Both the position numbers and the translations under genes were made by a program. The notes beneath the pieces were generated by a model. The model saw nothing but the letters and a program-made list of their open reading frames with translations, did not search any database and was not told where the DNA came from. Shown in pieces: positions 16,870-24,908 of a stretch of 32,887 bases of DNA. The DNA comes from Thermoplasmatales archaeon ex4572_165 (GTDB lineage: Archaea > Thermoplasmatota > E2 > DHVEG-1): contig NJDG01000005.1 of NCBI GenBank assembly GCA_002254885.1, positions 1 through 32,887 of the forward strand. Direction: 5' to 3'. How positions within the stretch are numbered: the stretch's first letter is position 1; each line of letters opens with the position of its first letter.

Positions 16870-17739
16870 ATGATTCGTATTGGACAAGCAGGTATTCCAT
16901 TATCCTGCAAAGGAAGAACAAATAAAGATGGATTGATTTATACAAGAGAAATACTTGATTTAAATACAATGGAAGTTCAATTTGTAAGAGGGCTTTATGT
17001 CATGGAAGAAGAAGAAGCTCTATTTATGAATGAATATGCAAAGGAAAATGATGTTGAACTTCATGTTCATGCACCTTATTATATTAATTTAGCTGATGAT
17101 GAAGAGGCTGAATTAAGTTTTGATAAAATTTTTAATTCAGGGTTAGCCGCAGAAAAAATGGGTGCAAAAACTGTTGTTGTTCACCCGGGGTATTATGGAG
17201 AAAAAACTGAATCTGAAACAATGGAGAACATCATCTCTAATCTAAAAAAATTACAGAAACGGTTTAAAAAAGAAAAAATAACTACTAATATTGGTATTGA
17301 AACAATGGGTAAACAAAAGGTTTTTGGAACCATTGATGAAGTTATTGAAGTATCAAAAAAGGTCAAGAATGTAGTTCCAGTTATTGATCTTGCTCATGTG
17401 CATGCAAGAGGTGATGGTTGCTTAAAAAAAGTTGATGATTATCAGGAGTTATTTGATAAGTTAAGTGTATTAAAACTTGAGCATTATCTTATACATCTCA
17501 CAGGTGTTTTATATGAAAATGGAAATGAACAATATCATCTACCAATAAAAAAAGGTGATATGCCTTTAACTCCATTTCTTGATACAATTATTGACAACAA
17601 TTATAATGTATCATTAATTTCAGAATCTCCGCTTCTTGAACACGATGCTGTATATATTAGGCTTCAAGTTGAAAAAGCAATTATGAAGCGGACTGGTGGT
17701 GAAGAAGCAGATTACCGGAATCTTTCGGAGATTCAATGA
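16870..17739 (+). CDS. nfo: Endonuclease IV-family (Nfo / xylose isomerase-like TIM barrel) protein
   Basis: With the ATG at 16870 the product has 289 residues; a TTG at 16861 adds three but sits only one base after GGGTG (16855-16859). The TIM-barrel metal sites are visible in order: HVHAPYYINL, VVVHPGYYG, NIGIETMGK, PVIDLAHVHARGDG, HYLIHLTG and LISESP. These match the His, Glu and Asp ligands for the three zinc ions of endonuclease IV, which cuts DNA at abasic sites. The sequence is diverged, so a related sugar-isomerase-type function is possible. The stop overlaps the next gene by 4 bases, so it is translationally coupled to the hexuloisomerase gene. Confidence 0.82.
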   Translation: MIRIGQAGIPLSCKGRTNKDGLIYTREILDLNTMEVQFVRGLYVMEEEEALFMNEYAKENDVELHVHAPYYINLADDEEAELSFDKIFNSGLAAEKMGAKTVVVHPGYYGEKTESETMENIISNLKKLQKRFKKEKITTNIGIETMGKQKVFGTIDEVIEVSKKVKNVVPVIDLAHVHARGDGCLKKVDDYQELFDKLSVLKLEHYLIHLTGVLYENGNEQYHLPIKKGDMPLTPFLDTIIDNNYNVSLISESPLLEHDAVYIRLQVEKAIMKRTGGEEADYRNLSEIQ

Positions 17740-18299
17740 ACGAAGAATATGTTTTTTTAAAATCAATTGATTATATACAAAAAAAAGTAAAGGAAATTTT
17801 ATCAAGTGTTTCAACTGAGAATATTAAATCTGTGATGGAATTATTTTTCAAATCAAATCATATTTTTGTTTATGGTGCAGGGCGATCTGGATTAGTTTCA
17901 AAAGCGTTTGCAATTAGACTAGTTCATCTTGGTTTTCAGGCATTTGTCATTGGTGAAACCATTACAATTCCAGTTCAAAAAGATGATCTTATTGTTATTG
18001 TTTCAGGTTCTGGTGAAACAATCCCTGCGGTGATGACTGCTGAAATTGGAAATAAACTAGGTGCAAAGGTAATTTCTATAACTGGAAAAAAAGAATCAGA
18101 TATTGCCAAATATGCAGATATTACATTGTTTGTATCAGCAGGATGTTCAGAAGAAGAAAGAAAGAAATATGCACCATTAGGTACATTATTTGAAGCTAGT
18201 GTTTGGATTCTTCTTGATGGTATCATTGCTGATTTACTGGAAAAAAAACAAGAGACTGAGGATACCATGCGTAAACGTCATGCAACCTTAGAACAATAA
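17736..18299 (+). CDS. hxlB: 6-phospho-3-hexuloisomerase (SIS domain)
   Basis: A 187-residue single SIS-domain protein of the usual length. It contains HIFVYGAGRSGLVSKAFAIRL, then LGFQAFVIGETITIP, then the phosphosugar-binding IVSGSGET, then a late E-rich APLGTLFEAS segment. These are the diagnostic PHI/HxlB features. In archaea it interconverts hexulose 6-phosphate and fructose 6-phosphate in the reverse ribulose monophosphate route that supplies ribose 5-phosphate. Its partner, hexulose-phosphate synthase, is not in the window. The ATG overlaps the stop of the endonuclease IV gene (ATGA), suggesting one operon. Confidence 0.92.
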   Translation: MNEEYVFLKSIDYIQKKVKEILSSVSTENIKSVMELFFKSNHIFVYGAGRSGLVSKAFAIRLVHLGFQAFVIGETITIPVQKDDLIVIVSGSGETIPAVMTAEIGNKLGAKVISITGKKESDIAKYADITLFVSAGCSEEERKKYAPLGTLFEASVWILLDGIIADLLEKKQETEDTMRKRHATLEQ

Positions 18300-18316
18300 A
18301 TAATAAATGTAGATTA

Positions 18317-18565
18317 TTAATTATTTGAAATATTTGTTTCACTGACAAGGAAATCTTCTACTTCATGAATTTGTTGGGAAATTTCTTGAATCTCCATTAT
18401 TTCAAGTTCATCTTCATCATCAATCATACTTATCTCACGGTATTTTCGTCTTAAAAGTGTTTCAAATCCTTTAAAAAAAACATCTTCTGGGCTTAATCCT
18501 ATTTTTCTTAGTAATTCTAATTTTTCATTTGAAATTGTAATTTCAATTTTCTTTGTTTTTTTCAT
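18317..18565 (-). CDS. Small hypothetical protein, possible DNA-binding N-terminus
   Basis: An 82-residue protein starting MKKTKKIEITISNEKLELL. The N-terminal 45 residues have a short strand followed by two predicted helices (EKLELLRKIG and PEDVFFKGFETLLRRKY), a ribbon-helix-helix-like arrangement. The C-terminal half is very acidic (DDEDELEIMEIQEI). A DNA-binding regulator is possible but unproven. It converges on hxlB and is back to back with hisS across a 159-base A+T-rich gap. I recognise no family. Confidence 0.55.
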   Translation of the reverse strand: MKKTKKIEITISNEKLELLRKIGLSPEDVFFKGFETLLRRKYREISMIDDEDELEIMEIQEISQQIHEVEDFLVSETNISNN

Positions 18566-18724
18566 ATAATAATTTCTCCACCCAAAGACGGTTTTAGTTT
18601 CAATATTCTTATTTTATAAATATTAAAAAGTATTTTAAATAGTTTTGCTTAGATATTGATTAAAGGACGAAATATTTATTTGCTTAATCTTCAATAGAAA
18701 TTATATTAAGAAATAACTTGCATT

Positions 18725-19996
18725 ATGGTATTTGTGATAGAAAGACCACGTGGAACAAGAGATTTTTCCGTAAAAGAAATGGAAAAAAGGAAATTTGTTG
18801 AAGAAAAATTAAGAAGCACGTTTCAATCATTTGGATTTCAAGAGATTCAGACACCAACATTTGAACAATTGGACTTGTTTACAATGAAATCTGGTGAATC
18901 AATTATAGATGAACTTTATTCTTTTACGGACAAAGGTGGAAGAAATCTTGCACTTAGACCTGAATTAACAGCACCTGTTATTCGTATGTATGTTGATCAA
19001 TTACAGATGGAATCTAAACCATTAAAATTATTTTATTTTGGTAATTGTTATAGATATGATAGGCCACAAAAAGGCAGATATAGGGAATTTATGCAGGCAG
19101 GTTGTGAACTTATTGGTACAAATACACCCGAAGCACTCTCTGAGCTTATTGCAATGGCATATCATCTATTAGTAAAGGTTGATATTAAAGATATAACATT
19201 AGATATTGGTAATCTTAAATTATTAACAATGATCTTTAAAAAAATGAATATTAATAAGGATCAACAAAAACAATTATTTCCATTGATTGATAAGGAACTT
19301 TTTTCAGATGTAACTGAAATGTTAGAGGATTTTAATTTTGAAAATAATGAAATCAAACAATTCATTTCATTTATTCAACAAAGTAATATTGAAGAAATTG
19401 AATGTTATCTTAATGATGATGAAGATGCTTTAAAAGAAGTGCATAAAATGAAACAACTGATTCATTTCTTAGATTCTTGTTTTGAAGTAAAGGATTTTCA
19501 TTTGAATCTTGGGATTGTTAGAGGTCTGGATTATTATCAAGGGGTCGTATTTGAGATAAAGGCACCTAAATTAGGAGCTGAGAAACAGATTTGTGGTGGA
19601 GGTGAATATGATCTGATTTCTCTTTTTAATGGAAGAAAAACACATACATCAGGTTTTGCCTTAGGATTTGATCGAACAATTTTATCTATGGAATTAGAAG
19701 ATGTTTCTTTTCCATCAAAAGGTTTAGATTATTTTATTGTCCCTGTTAATGATGATATGATTGATATTGCAATTCAGATAGCAATGAGACTTCGTCTAAA
19801 AGAGAAACGAGTTGATATTGACTTAATGAAAAGAGGCATTGGAAAAGCAATGAAATATGCAGGCTCAAAAAATACAAGTAAAGTAATAATTATTGGACCC
19901 AGAGAAATTGAGAATAATATGGTTACACTTAGAGATATGGCAACGGGTAATCAACAGATGTTATCTATTGATACTTTGGATCCGATTGAGGCATAA
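18725..19996 (+). CDS. hisS: Histidyl-tRNA synthetase
   Basis: A 423-residue class II synthetase that charges tRNA-His. The N-terminus has RPRGTRDFS, typical of HisRS. Motif 2 is YFGNCYRYDRPQKGRYREF. The histidine-specific HisA motif is RGLDYYQGVVFEI, from Arg266. HisB/motif 3 reads CGGGEYDLIS and TSGFALGFDRTIL. A C-terminal anticodon-binding domain completes it. Length matches the archaeal form. The start at ATG 18725 lacks a clear ribosome site. It heads a probable operon with nob1 and the signal peptidase gene, as the spacing to each is short. Confidence 0.97.
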   Translation: MVFVIERPRGTRDFSVKEMEKRKFVEEKLRSTFQSFGFQEIQTPTFEQLDLFTMKSGESIIDELYSFTDKGGRNLALRPELTAPVIRMYVDQLQMESKPLKLFYFGNCYRYDRPQKGRYREFMQAGCELIGTNTPEALSELIAMAYHLLVKVDIKDITLDIGNLKLLTMIFKKMNINKDQQKQLFPLIDKELFSDVTEMLEDFNFENNEIKQFISFIQQSNIEEIECYLNDDEDALKEVHKMKQLIHFLDSCFEVKDFHLNLGIVRGLDYYQGVVFEIKAPKLGAEKQICGGGEYDLISLFNGRKTHTSGFALGFDRTILSMELEDVSFPSKGLDYFIVPVNDDMIDIAIQIAMRLRLKEKRVDIDLMKRGIGKAMKYAGSKNTSKVIIIGPREIENNMVTLRDMATGNQQMLSIDTLDPIEA

Positions 19997-20037
19997 AAAA
20001 TAATGAAATACTAAATTTTTTTTTATTAAGTATTAAT

Positions 20038-20571
20038 ATGGTAGAAAAAAAACAAGTTTTTATAATTGATTCTTCTGCAATTTTTTCTGGAAAACCACTT
20101 AGTTTTATCAAAGATATGTTTGTAACAACATCTAAAATCTATGATGAATTTAAACCAGGTGGGAGAGATTATAGAAATTTTCAATTGTTAATTGATAAAG
20201 GACTTCAAATTATTGACCCATCAAAATCATCGATTAATTCTTTATTAAATAAAATAAGATTATTTGGTGAAGAAAAGAGATTATCTGATGCAGATATTTC
20301 AATTCTTGCACTTTCCTATGAATATCAAAAATTGGGTGATTTAAAACCTATTATTGTTACAGATGATTATAGCATTCAAAATGTTGCTAATTATCTTGAA
20401 ATGTCGATTCAAACAATAAATCAAAACCCTATAACAAAAAGATTTAAATGGGAGCGGAGATGTCGAGGATGCAGAAAAAAAATAATTGAAGATGTGGATG
20501 TCTGTCCAATTTGCGGATCCTCAATTAAACATGTAATTAAGAAATCTTCACCAGTGAAAAAACAGATATAA
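20038..20571 (+). CDS. nob1: Nob1-type ribosome maturation endoribonuclease (PIN domain plus zinc ribbon)
   Basis: A 177-residue protein with an N-terminal PIN nuclease domain. Asp11 lies in VFIIDSSAIFSGK, with further acidic residues at LSDAD (84 and 86) and VTDDYS (109-110). A C-terminal zinc ribbon has Cys142, Cys145, Cys156 and Cys159 (CRGC and CPICG). The PIN-then-ribbon order and the KRFKWERRCRGC junction are typical of archaeal Nob1, which trims the 3' end of 16S rRNA precursor. It lies 41 bases after hisS and 13 before the signal peptidase gene. Confidence 0.93.
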   Translation: MVEKKQVFIIDSSAIFSGKPLSFIKDMFVTTSKIYDEFKPGGRDYRNFQLLIDKGLQIIDPSKSSINSLLNKIRLFGEEKRLSDADISILALSYEYQKLGDLKPIIVTDDYSIQNVANYLEMSIQTINQNPITKRFKWERRCRGCRKKIIEDVDVCPICGSSIKHVIKKSSPVKKQI

Positions 20572-20584
20572 AATAGGTGTTATC

Positions 20585-21436
20585 ATGAATTTAAATGAAA
20601 TAAGATTAATGTTTTTAAAGTTCTGGCGTTCAGAAGATGATAAAATAACTTTTATCCGTGATATTCTTGTAGCAGTGTTTGTGGTTTTGCTTATTTTATC
20701 ATTTTTATGGGGTTATACGGGTCAATGGTTCGGTGCTCCTATGGTTGCAATTGAATCAGGTAGTATGATGCATGCAGATGAACCTTATGGTAGAGTTGGT
20801 TATATTGATGCAGGAGATATGGTTTTACTAGTGAAGGTAAATAATGAAGCTGACCTTGTCGTTCGTGGAGGCCCAAATGGTGGTGAAATGGCAAAAGAAG
20901 ATGGTTTCCGATCGTATGGCGATTATGGTGATGTTATTGTGTATCGAAAATATGGGCGAACAGAGGAGGAACAGATTATTCATCGTGCAATATGCTGGGT
21001 AGAATATAATGATGACAAAACATATACTGTTGAAGAATATGGAATTTACAATGAAAATGCGATTACAATATCACAAATTGGATTAAGCAATTATAAACCA
21101 AGTCATTCTGGCTATATCACTAAAGGCGACAATCCATTTACAAATGATCGATGTGATCAAGCAGGAGGCATTTGTAGCGAACCAATTAAATTTGAATGGG
21201 TTACTGGTAAAGCACGGGGGGAATTACCATGGGTTGGAACAATTAACCTTCTTTTCAATGATATTATCAGTGGTACTTTTTTTAATGATAATGAACAACC
21301 GACTGTGTATAATGTTCCTCAGGATTGTACTGTTTGTTTAGTGATTCTTATTTCAGTTCTTATCTCAATTCCTGTTTCACTTGATGTCTATGATTATTAT
21401 AAAGGAAAAAAGAAAAATAAGTATGATAATTCCTAG
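20585..21436 (+). CDS. Signal peptidase I (S26B, Sec11-like)
   Basis: The 283-residue membrane protein removes signal peptides from exported proteins. A cytoplasmic N-terminus of about 26 residues precedes helix 1 (about 27-44). The catalytic Ser60 is in IESGSMMHADEP. His133 (EEQIIHRAICW), in place of the bacterial Lys, and Asp182 (KGDNPFTND) match archaeal Sec11-type enzymes. A second helix (about 247-265) and a basic tail close the protein. The SGSM motif is followed by an insertion before the Gly-Asp (YIDAGDMVLL) of the usual M-x-P...GD region. AGGTG (20575-20579) precedes the ATG. The last bases overlap the convergent queC stop; the shared CTAG holds both stop codons. Confidence 0.92.
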   Translation: MNLNEIRLMFLKFWRSEDDKITFIRDILVAVFVVLLILSFLWGYTGQWFGAPMVAIESGSMMHADEPYGRVGYIDAGDMVLLVKVNNEADLVVRGGPNGGEMAKEDGFRSYGDYGDVIVYRKYGRTEEEQIIHRAICWVEYNDDKTYTVEEYGIYNENAITISQIGLSNYKPSHSGYITKGDNPFTNDRCDQAGGICSEPIKFEWVTGKARGELPWVGTINLLFNDIISGTFFNDNEQPTVYNVPQDCTVCLVILISVLISIPVSLDVYDYYKGKKKNKYDNS

Positions 21437-22143
21437 CTAAGATCATACCATTCAGGTGTTGTAATATATGAGATAGGATCTGGTAATCCTGCATTTTTAA
21501 ATCCCTTTAATCGTAGTTTACATGAATCACAAATTCCACAGGCTTTATCTTTTCCTTGATAGCAGGACCATGTTTTTTCAAAAGGTACATTAAGATTTAT
21601 TCCTTTTTTTATTATTTCATCTTTTGAAAGTTTAAGAAGGGGAGTATTTAATCTTATGTTTTTACCTAGAATTGTTTTTTTTGTTGCATTATTTATCAGG
21701 TTTTGAAAAGCATCAATAAATGCAGGGCGACAGTCAGGATAACCAGAATAATCTTCTGAGGTTACTCCAATAAAAATAAAATCTGCATCAATTGTTTCAG
21801 CATAAGCAAGAGCAATTGATAAAAAAATGGTATTTCTAGCTGGGACATATGTAGATGGTATTTCTTTTCCAATTTCTTCAACAGAAACATTATTTGGTAT
21901 TGTTTCTTTGGAATTTTTTAATAATGATGATCCACCAAATTGATTTAAGTCAAGTGTAAAAAAAACGTGATCTTTTAATTTTGCCTCTATTCCTATTTTT
22001 TTTGCTGAATCAATTTCACGGTTGTGTTTTTGCCCGTATAGAAAGGATAAGCCATATAGCTCACTAGATTCCTGTTTTGCATAAAAAGCTGTTACAGCAG
22101 AATCTAGGCCCCCTGAAATTAAAATAACCGATCTTTTATTCAT
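21433..22143 (-). CDS. queC: 7-cyano-7-deazaguanine synthase QueC
   Basis: The 236-residue protein from ATG 22143 makes preQ0 from 7-carboxy-7-deazaguanine, using ATP and ammonia. In archaea preQ0 feeds tRNA archaeosine. The PP-loop SGGLDS is at residues 10-15 in ILISGGLDSAVTAFY. YGQKHNREI follows, then EDYSGYPDCRPAF. The zinc site near the C-terminus is C-x8-C-x2-C-x2-C (CYQGKDKACGICDSC). A TTG four codons upstream (22155) is an alternative start; neither has a strong ribosome site. It is the last gene of the iscS-iscU-queD-queC run. Confidence 0.95.
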   Translation of the reverse strand: MNKRSVILISGGLDSAVTAFYAKQESSELYGLSFLYGQKHNREIDSAKKIGIEAKLKDHVFFTLDLNQFGGSSLLKNSKETIPNNVSVEEIGKEIPSTYVPARNTIFLSIALAYAETIDADFIFIGVTSEDYSGYPDCRPAFIDAFQNLINNATKKTILGKNIRLNTPLLKLSKDEIIKKGINLNVPFEKTWSCYQGKDKACGICDSCKLRLKGFKNAGLPDPISYITTPEWYDLS

Positions 22144-22176
22144 AAGATAAACCAATATAACAATTAAATGTAATAT

Positions 22177-22656
22177 TTAAAGCTCTTTTGAAATGAATGC
22201 ACCTTGACCATATCCTTCATCTACACCAACTTCTATTTTTGTAAGATGGATTTCATTTTCCATCTTTGTTAGTAGTTCTTCTAAAACATAATGTGCGAGG
22301 TTTTCAGCAGAGGTTGATGAAAGAGGTAGAATGATACAATCATTTTTTGGAAAAACATATATCTTATCAAGGGAATTTAAAGTAATTTGATTATTTTCAT
22401 CGGTTATTGAAATTGATTGGCTATTACCAGGTATAAGAATATAATGATCCAGATGATCTGCAATCATCTTTAAATGATGTTTAATAATTGAAAAATCAAC
22501 TATTATTCCTTTTTCATCTTTTTCTCCATAAAGTTTTGCATGAATTGCATATGAATGTCCATGTAACCTCCCACATTTTTCATATTCTGGAATTACATGA
22601 GCTGATGAAAAACGGATATTTGCTTTCCAACCATCTATTCTAATGTATGAATCCAT
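22177..22656 (-). CDS. queD: 6-carboxy-5,6,7,8-tetrahydropterin synthase QueD
   Basis: About 159 residues from the ATG at 22656. A GTG at 22668 is also in frame and overlaps the iscU stop, but GGAG (GGAGTGA) is better spaced for the ATG. The T-fold enzyme shows zinc ligands His20 (FSSAH), His32 and His34 in CGRLHGH. The spacing C-x3-H-G-H is the QueD form, which makes 6-carboxytetrahydropterin, and not the biopterin-synthase form. GVDEGYGQG carries a late catalytic-region acidic residue. QueE, the next enzyme, is not in the window. Confidence 0.92.
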   Translation of the reverse strand: MDSYIRIDGWKANIRFSSAHVIPEYEKCGRLHGHSYAIHAKLYGEKDEKGIIVDFSIIKHHLKMIADHLDHYILIPGNSQSISITDENNQITLNSLDKIYVFPKNDCIILPLSSTSAENLAHYVLEELLTKMENEIHLTKIEVGVDEGYGQGAFISKEL

Positions 22657-22664
22657 TTTATTTG

Positions 22665-23045
22665 TCACTCCTTTTTCTTGTTTTCATAATCTTTAATTGC
22701 TTCTTTTAATGCATCTGCTGCAAGATTTGAACAATGTAACTTTAAAGTAGGAAGTCCGCCAAGTTCTTCTGCAACATTATCTCTTGTTAATTTTTTTGCT
22801 TCTTGTATATTCATTCCTTTAACAATTTCTGTTGTGATACTACTTGTTGCAATTGCTGCTGCACAACCATATGTTTTGAATTTAATGTCAGTGATAATTT
22901 CATTTTTAACTTTGAGATATATAGTCATAACATCGCCACATGTTGGATTTCCAACAGTCCCTACTCCATCAGCATCTGAAATTTCACCAACATTTCGTGG
23001 GTTGAAAAAGTGATCCTTTACTTTTTCAGTATATTTTTCATCCAT
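22665..23045 (-). CDS. iscU: Iron-sulfur cluster scaffold protein IscU
   Basis: This 126-residue scaffold assembles [2Fe-2S] or [4Fe-4S] clusters with sulfur from IscS. Three Cys are present: Cys36 in GNPTCGD, Cys61 in YGCAAAIA and Cys105 in KLHCSNLA. Asp38 next to the first Cys is also present. The NPRNVGE segment near residue 17 is typical. Length is normal for IscU and lacks the extra NifU domains. It starts 12 bases after iscS and overlaps the longer queD reading by 4 bases, so the four genes are probably one transcript. Confidence 0.95.
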   Translation of the reverse strand: MDEKYTEKVKDHFFNPRNVGEISDADGVGTVGNPTCGDVMTIYLKVKNEIITDIKFKTYGCAAAIATSSITTEIVKGMNIQEAKKLTRDNVAEELGGLPTLKLHCSNLAADALKEAIKDYENKKKE

Positions 23046-23057
23046 TTCAATTTCTCC

Positions 23058-24227
23058 TCATTTTTTCCATAATGGAGACATTTTTCTAAGATGTTCAACA
23101 ATTTTTGGAAGTTCTTTGGAAACATATGATATTTCAGTATCTTCTGTTTGTCTTCCTAATGTAAAACGAAGTGAACCATGTGATTCCTCGGGAGTCAATC
23201 CAAGAGCAAGCAATACATGAGATGGCTTTAATTTTTTTGATGAGCAGGCTGAACCTGTTGCAACAGCTATTTGTTTATTATCAAGCATCATATGTAATGA
23301 TTCTCCTTCAACTGCTGAAAATCGAAAATGTGCATTATTTGGTAATCGTTTATTTGGATGTCCATTAAGGTAACTTTCTTCAATTCCAAGGATATTTTTA
23401 ATTAAGGTATCTCTTTGTTTAATCATCTTTTTACTATCTGTCACTAATCGTTTTTTACCTAACTCACATGCTTTACCTAGACCAATAATACCTGGTGTAT
23501 TCAAGGTACTACTACGTTTTCCTTGTTCATGTCCTCCACCATGAAATAATGGTTTGATTTTAATACCTTTTTTTACAAATAAACCGCCTACGCCCTTTGG
23601 ACCATAGATCTTATGAGAAGATAATGAAAGAAGGTCAATTCTTGATCTATTTACATCAACTGGGATCTTTCCAACAGCTTGTACCGCATCTGTATGAAAA
23701 AGAATACCATTACTTTCTGTAATTTTTCCTATCTCTTCAATTTCTTGTATTGTACCAATCTCATTATTTGCATAGATAATTGAAAGTAGAAAGGTGTTTT
23801 TTGATATTGTATTCTTTAAATCTTCTGTTTTAATAAGGCCATATTTATCAACTGGAAGGTATGCTACATCAAAACCTGTTTTTTCAAGATATTTACATGT
23901 TTCTAGAACTGCTGCATGCTCAATTTCAGTAGTGATAATATGAGGCCCTTTTGTGTTTTTTTTGTTTTCATGTAATGCAGCAACCCCCTTTATTGCAAGA
24001 TTATCAGCTTCGGTTCCACCTGAAGTAAAAATAATTTCTTCGGGTTTTGCATTTATTAATGAAGCAACCTTTAACCTACTTTGTTCAATGTCATCTGCCG
24101 CATCTACACCATATGAATGTGTGGATGAAGGGTTCCCATATATTTCAAAAAAATAGGGATTCATAGCAGTGATTACTTCTGGATCTACTGGTGTTGTTGC
24201 ACCATAATCCATATATACTTTTTTCAT
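23058..24227 (-). CDS. iscS: Cysteine desulfurase (IscS/NifS family)
   Basis: A 389-residue PLP enzyme that takes sulfur from cysteine. The N-terminus MDYGATTPVDPEV is typical of the family. His104 (EIEHAAV) would stack on PLP, and SLSSHKIYGPKGVG carries the PLP lysine (Lys206). The loop with active Cys328 is GSACSSKK. RFTLGRQTEDTEISYV is the usual C-terminal pattern. Loop length fits the IscS/NifS type and not SufS. GAGGT lies eight bases before the ATG. It is the first gene of a four-gene operon with an inverted repeat upstream. Its sulfur could go to the scaffold IscU and to tRNA thiolation. Confidence 0.96.
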   Translation of the reverse strand: MKKVYMDYGATTPVDPEVITAMNPYFFEIYGNPSSTHSYGVDAADDIEQSRLKVASLINAKPEEIIFTSGGTEADNLAIKGVAALHENKKNTKGPHIITTEIEHAAVLETCKYLEKTGFDVAYLPVDKYGLIKTEDLKNTISKNTFLLSIIYANNEIGTIQEIEEIGKITESNGILFHTDAVQAVGKIPVDVNRSRIDLLSLSSHKIYGPKGVGGLFVKKGIKIKPLFHGGGHEQGKRSSTLNTPGIIGLGKACELGKKRLVTDSKKMIKQRDTLIKNILGIEESYLNGHPNKRLPNNAHFRFSAVEGESLHMMLDNKQIAVATGSACSSKKLKPSHVLLALGLTPEESHGSLRFTLGRQTEDTEISYVSKELPKIVEHLRKMSPLWKK

Positions 24228-24291
24228 TAAATTAACCTCATTATAAATATTAGTTTTATTCGTGATTAAAATGATTGTTTTAAATGTTTTG

Positions 24292-24305
24292 TATGATGTA
24301 TCATA
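24292..24305. promoter_or_regulatory. Perfect inverted repeat upstream of iscS, candidate operator
   Basis: TATGAT-GT-ATCATA, six-base arms with a two-base gap, lies 65-78 bases upstream of the iscS start and about 90 before the divergent gene. A TATA-like element (AAACATTTAAAA on the minus strand) lies between it and iscS. No regulator is encoded next to it, so its role is inference. Confidence 0.35.
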
Positions 24306-24394
24306 AAAAAATAAACATAATTCATAAAAGTTAACTATATCGAAATATCTATAATTAAAAACACTATATCCCTTTGTATAATGGGTTGAATGTG

Positions 24395-24847
24395 ATGGAT
24401 ATTATAACATTAGCAGTTGGATTTATTATTGGGGTTATTGTTGTTGCAATTGCAATAGAATTTGGATCAAAGAAAGATAAAGTAGATATGCCAAACTCAC
24501 GGCGAACAAATGATTGGAATATCAATGAAATTAATAATCCTAAAATCATGGCAGAATACTTAGGAAATGTATCACTTCCTGAAAAATCAATGGTTCTTGT
24601 TCATAAATATAAAGATCCAGGTCTTTTTAAAGGATTAAACACTAGAAGAAACGCAGAAATTAAGGGAAATTATGTTCTAGGAGATGATCGTGCATTGATT
24701 CTTTCGGGCCCTATGAAAGAAGGTGAACTTGGTTTTTGGACTGTTGAAAAGGAAATTGTTAATTCATTACATGAAGATTTTGACCATCATTGGAATAATG
24801 GACAAATGCTAAAAACAGATGAAAAAAATAGAAATAATAACTTATAA
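24395..24847 (+). CDS. Membrane-anchored protein with a C-terminal domain of TrmB/phospholipase-D-like character
   Basis: The ATG at 24395 gives 150 residues beginning MDIITLAVGFIIGVIVVAIA, one N-terminal membrane helix. A TTG at 24374 would add seven residues before the helix. After a basic turn (EFGSKKDK) the domain contains RRNAEIKGNYVLGDDRALIL and ends HEDFDHHWNNGQ. The D-D-x-A-L-I-L then F..HW pattern resembles the effector half of TrmB or PLD-like domains, without catalytic HxK motifs. It could sense or bind a ligand at the membrane. This is my reading; function unknown. Confidence 0.6.
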   Translation: MDIITLAVGFIIGVIVVAIAIEFGSKKDKVDMPNSRRTNDWNINEINNPKIMAEYLGNVSLPEKSMVLVHKYKDPGLFKGLNTRRNAEIKGNYVLGDDRALILSGPMKEGELGFWTVEKEIVNSLHEDFDHHWNNGQMLKTDEKNRNNNL

Positions 24848-24908
24848 AAATTTTTATTTCTTTTTATAAAAGGTTTTAATTAGAGTTTTAATATCCATAG
24901 ATTTAAAA

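Noticed and set aside
18566-18724. Possible small gene between the 82-residue protein and hisS
   Set aside because: The gap has stops in all frames and only A+T-rich promoter-like sequence.
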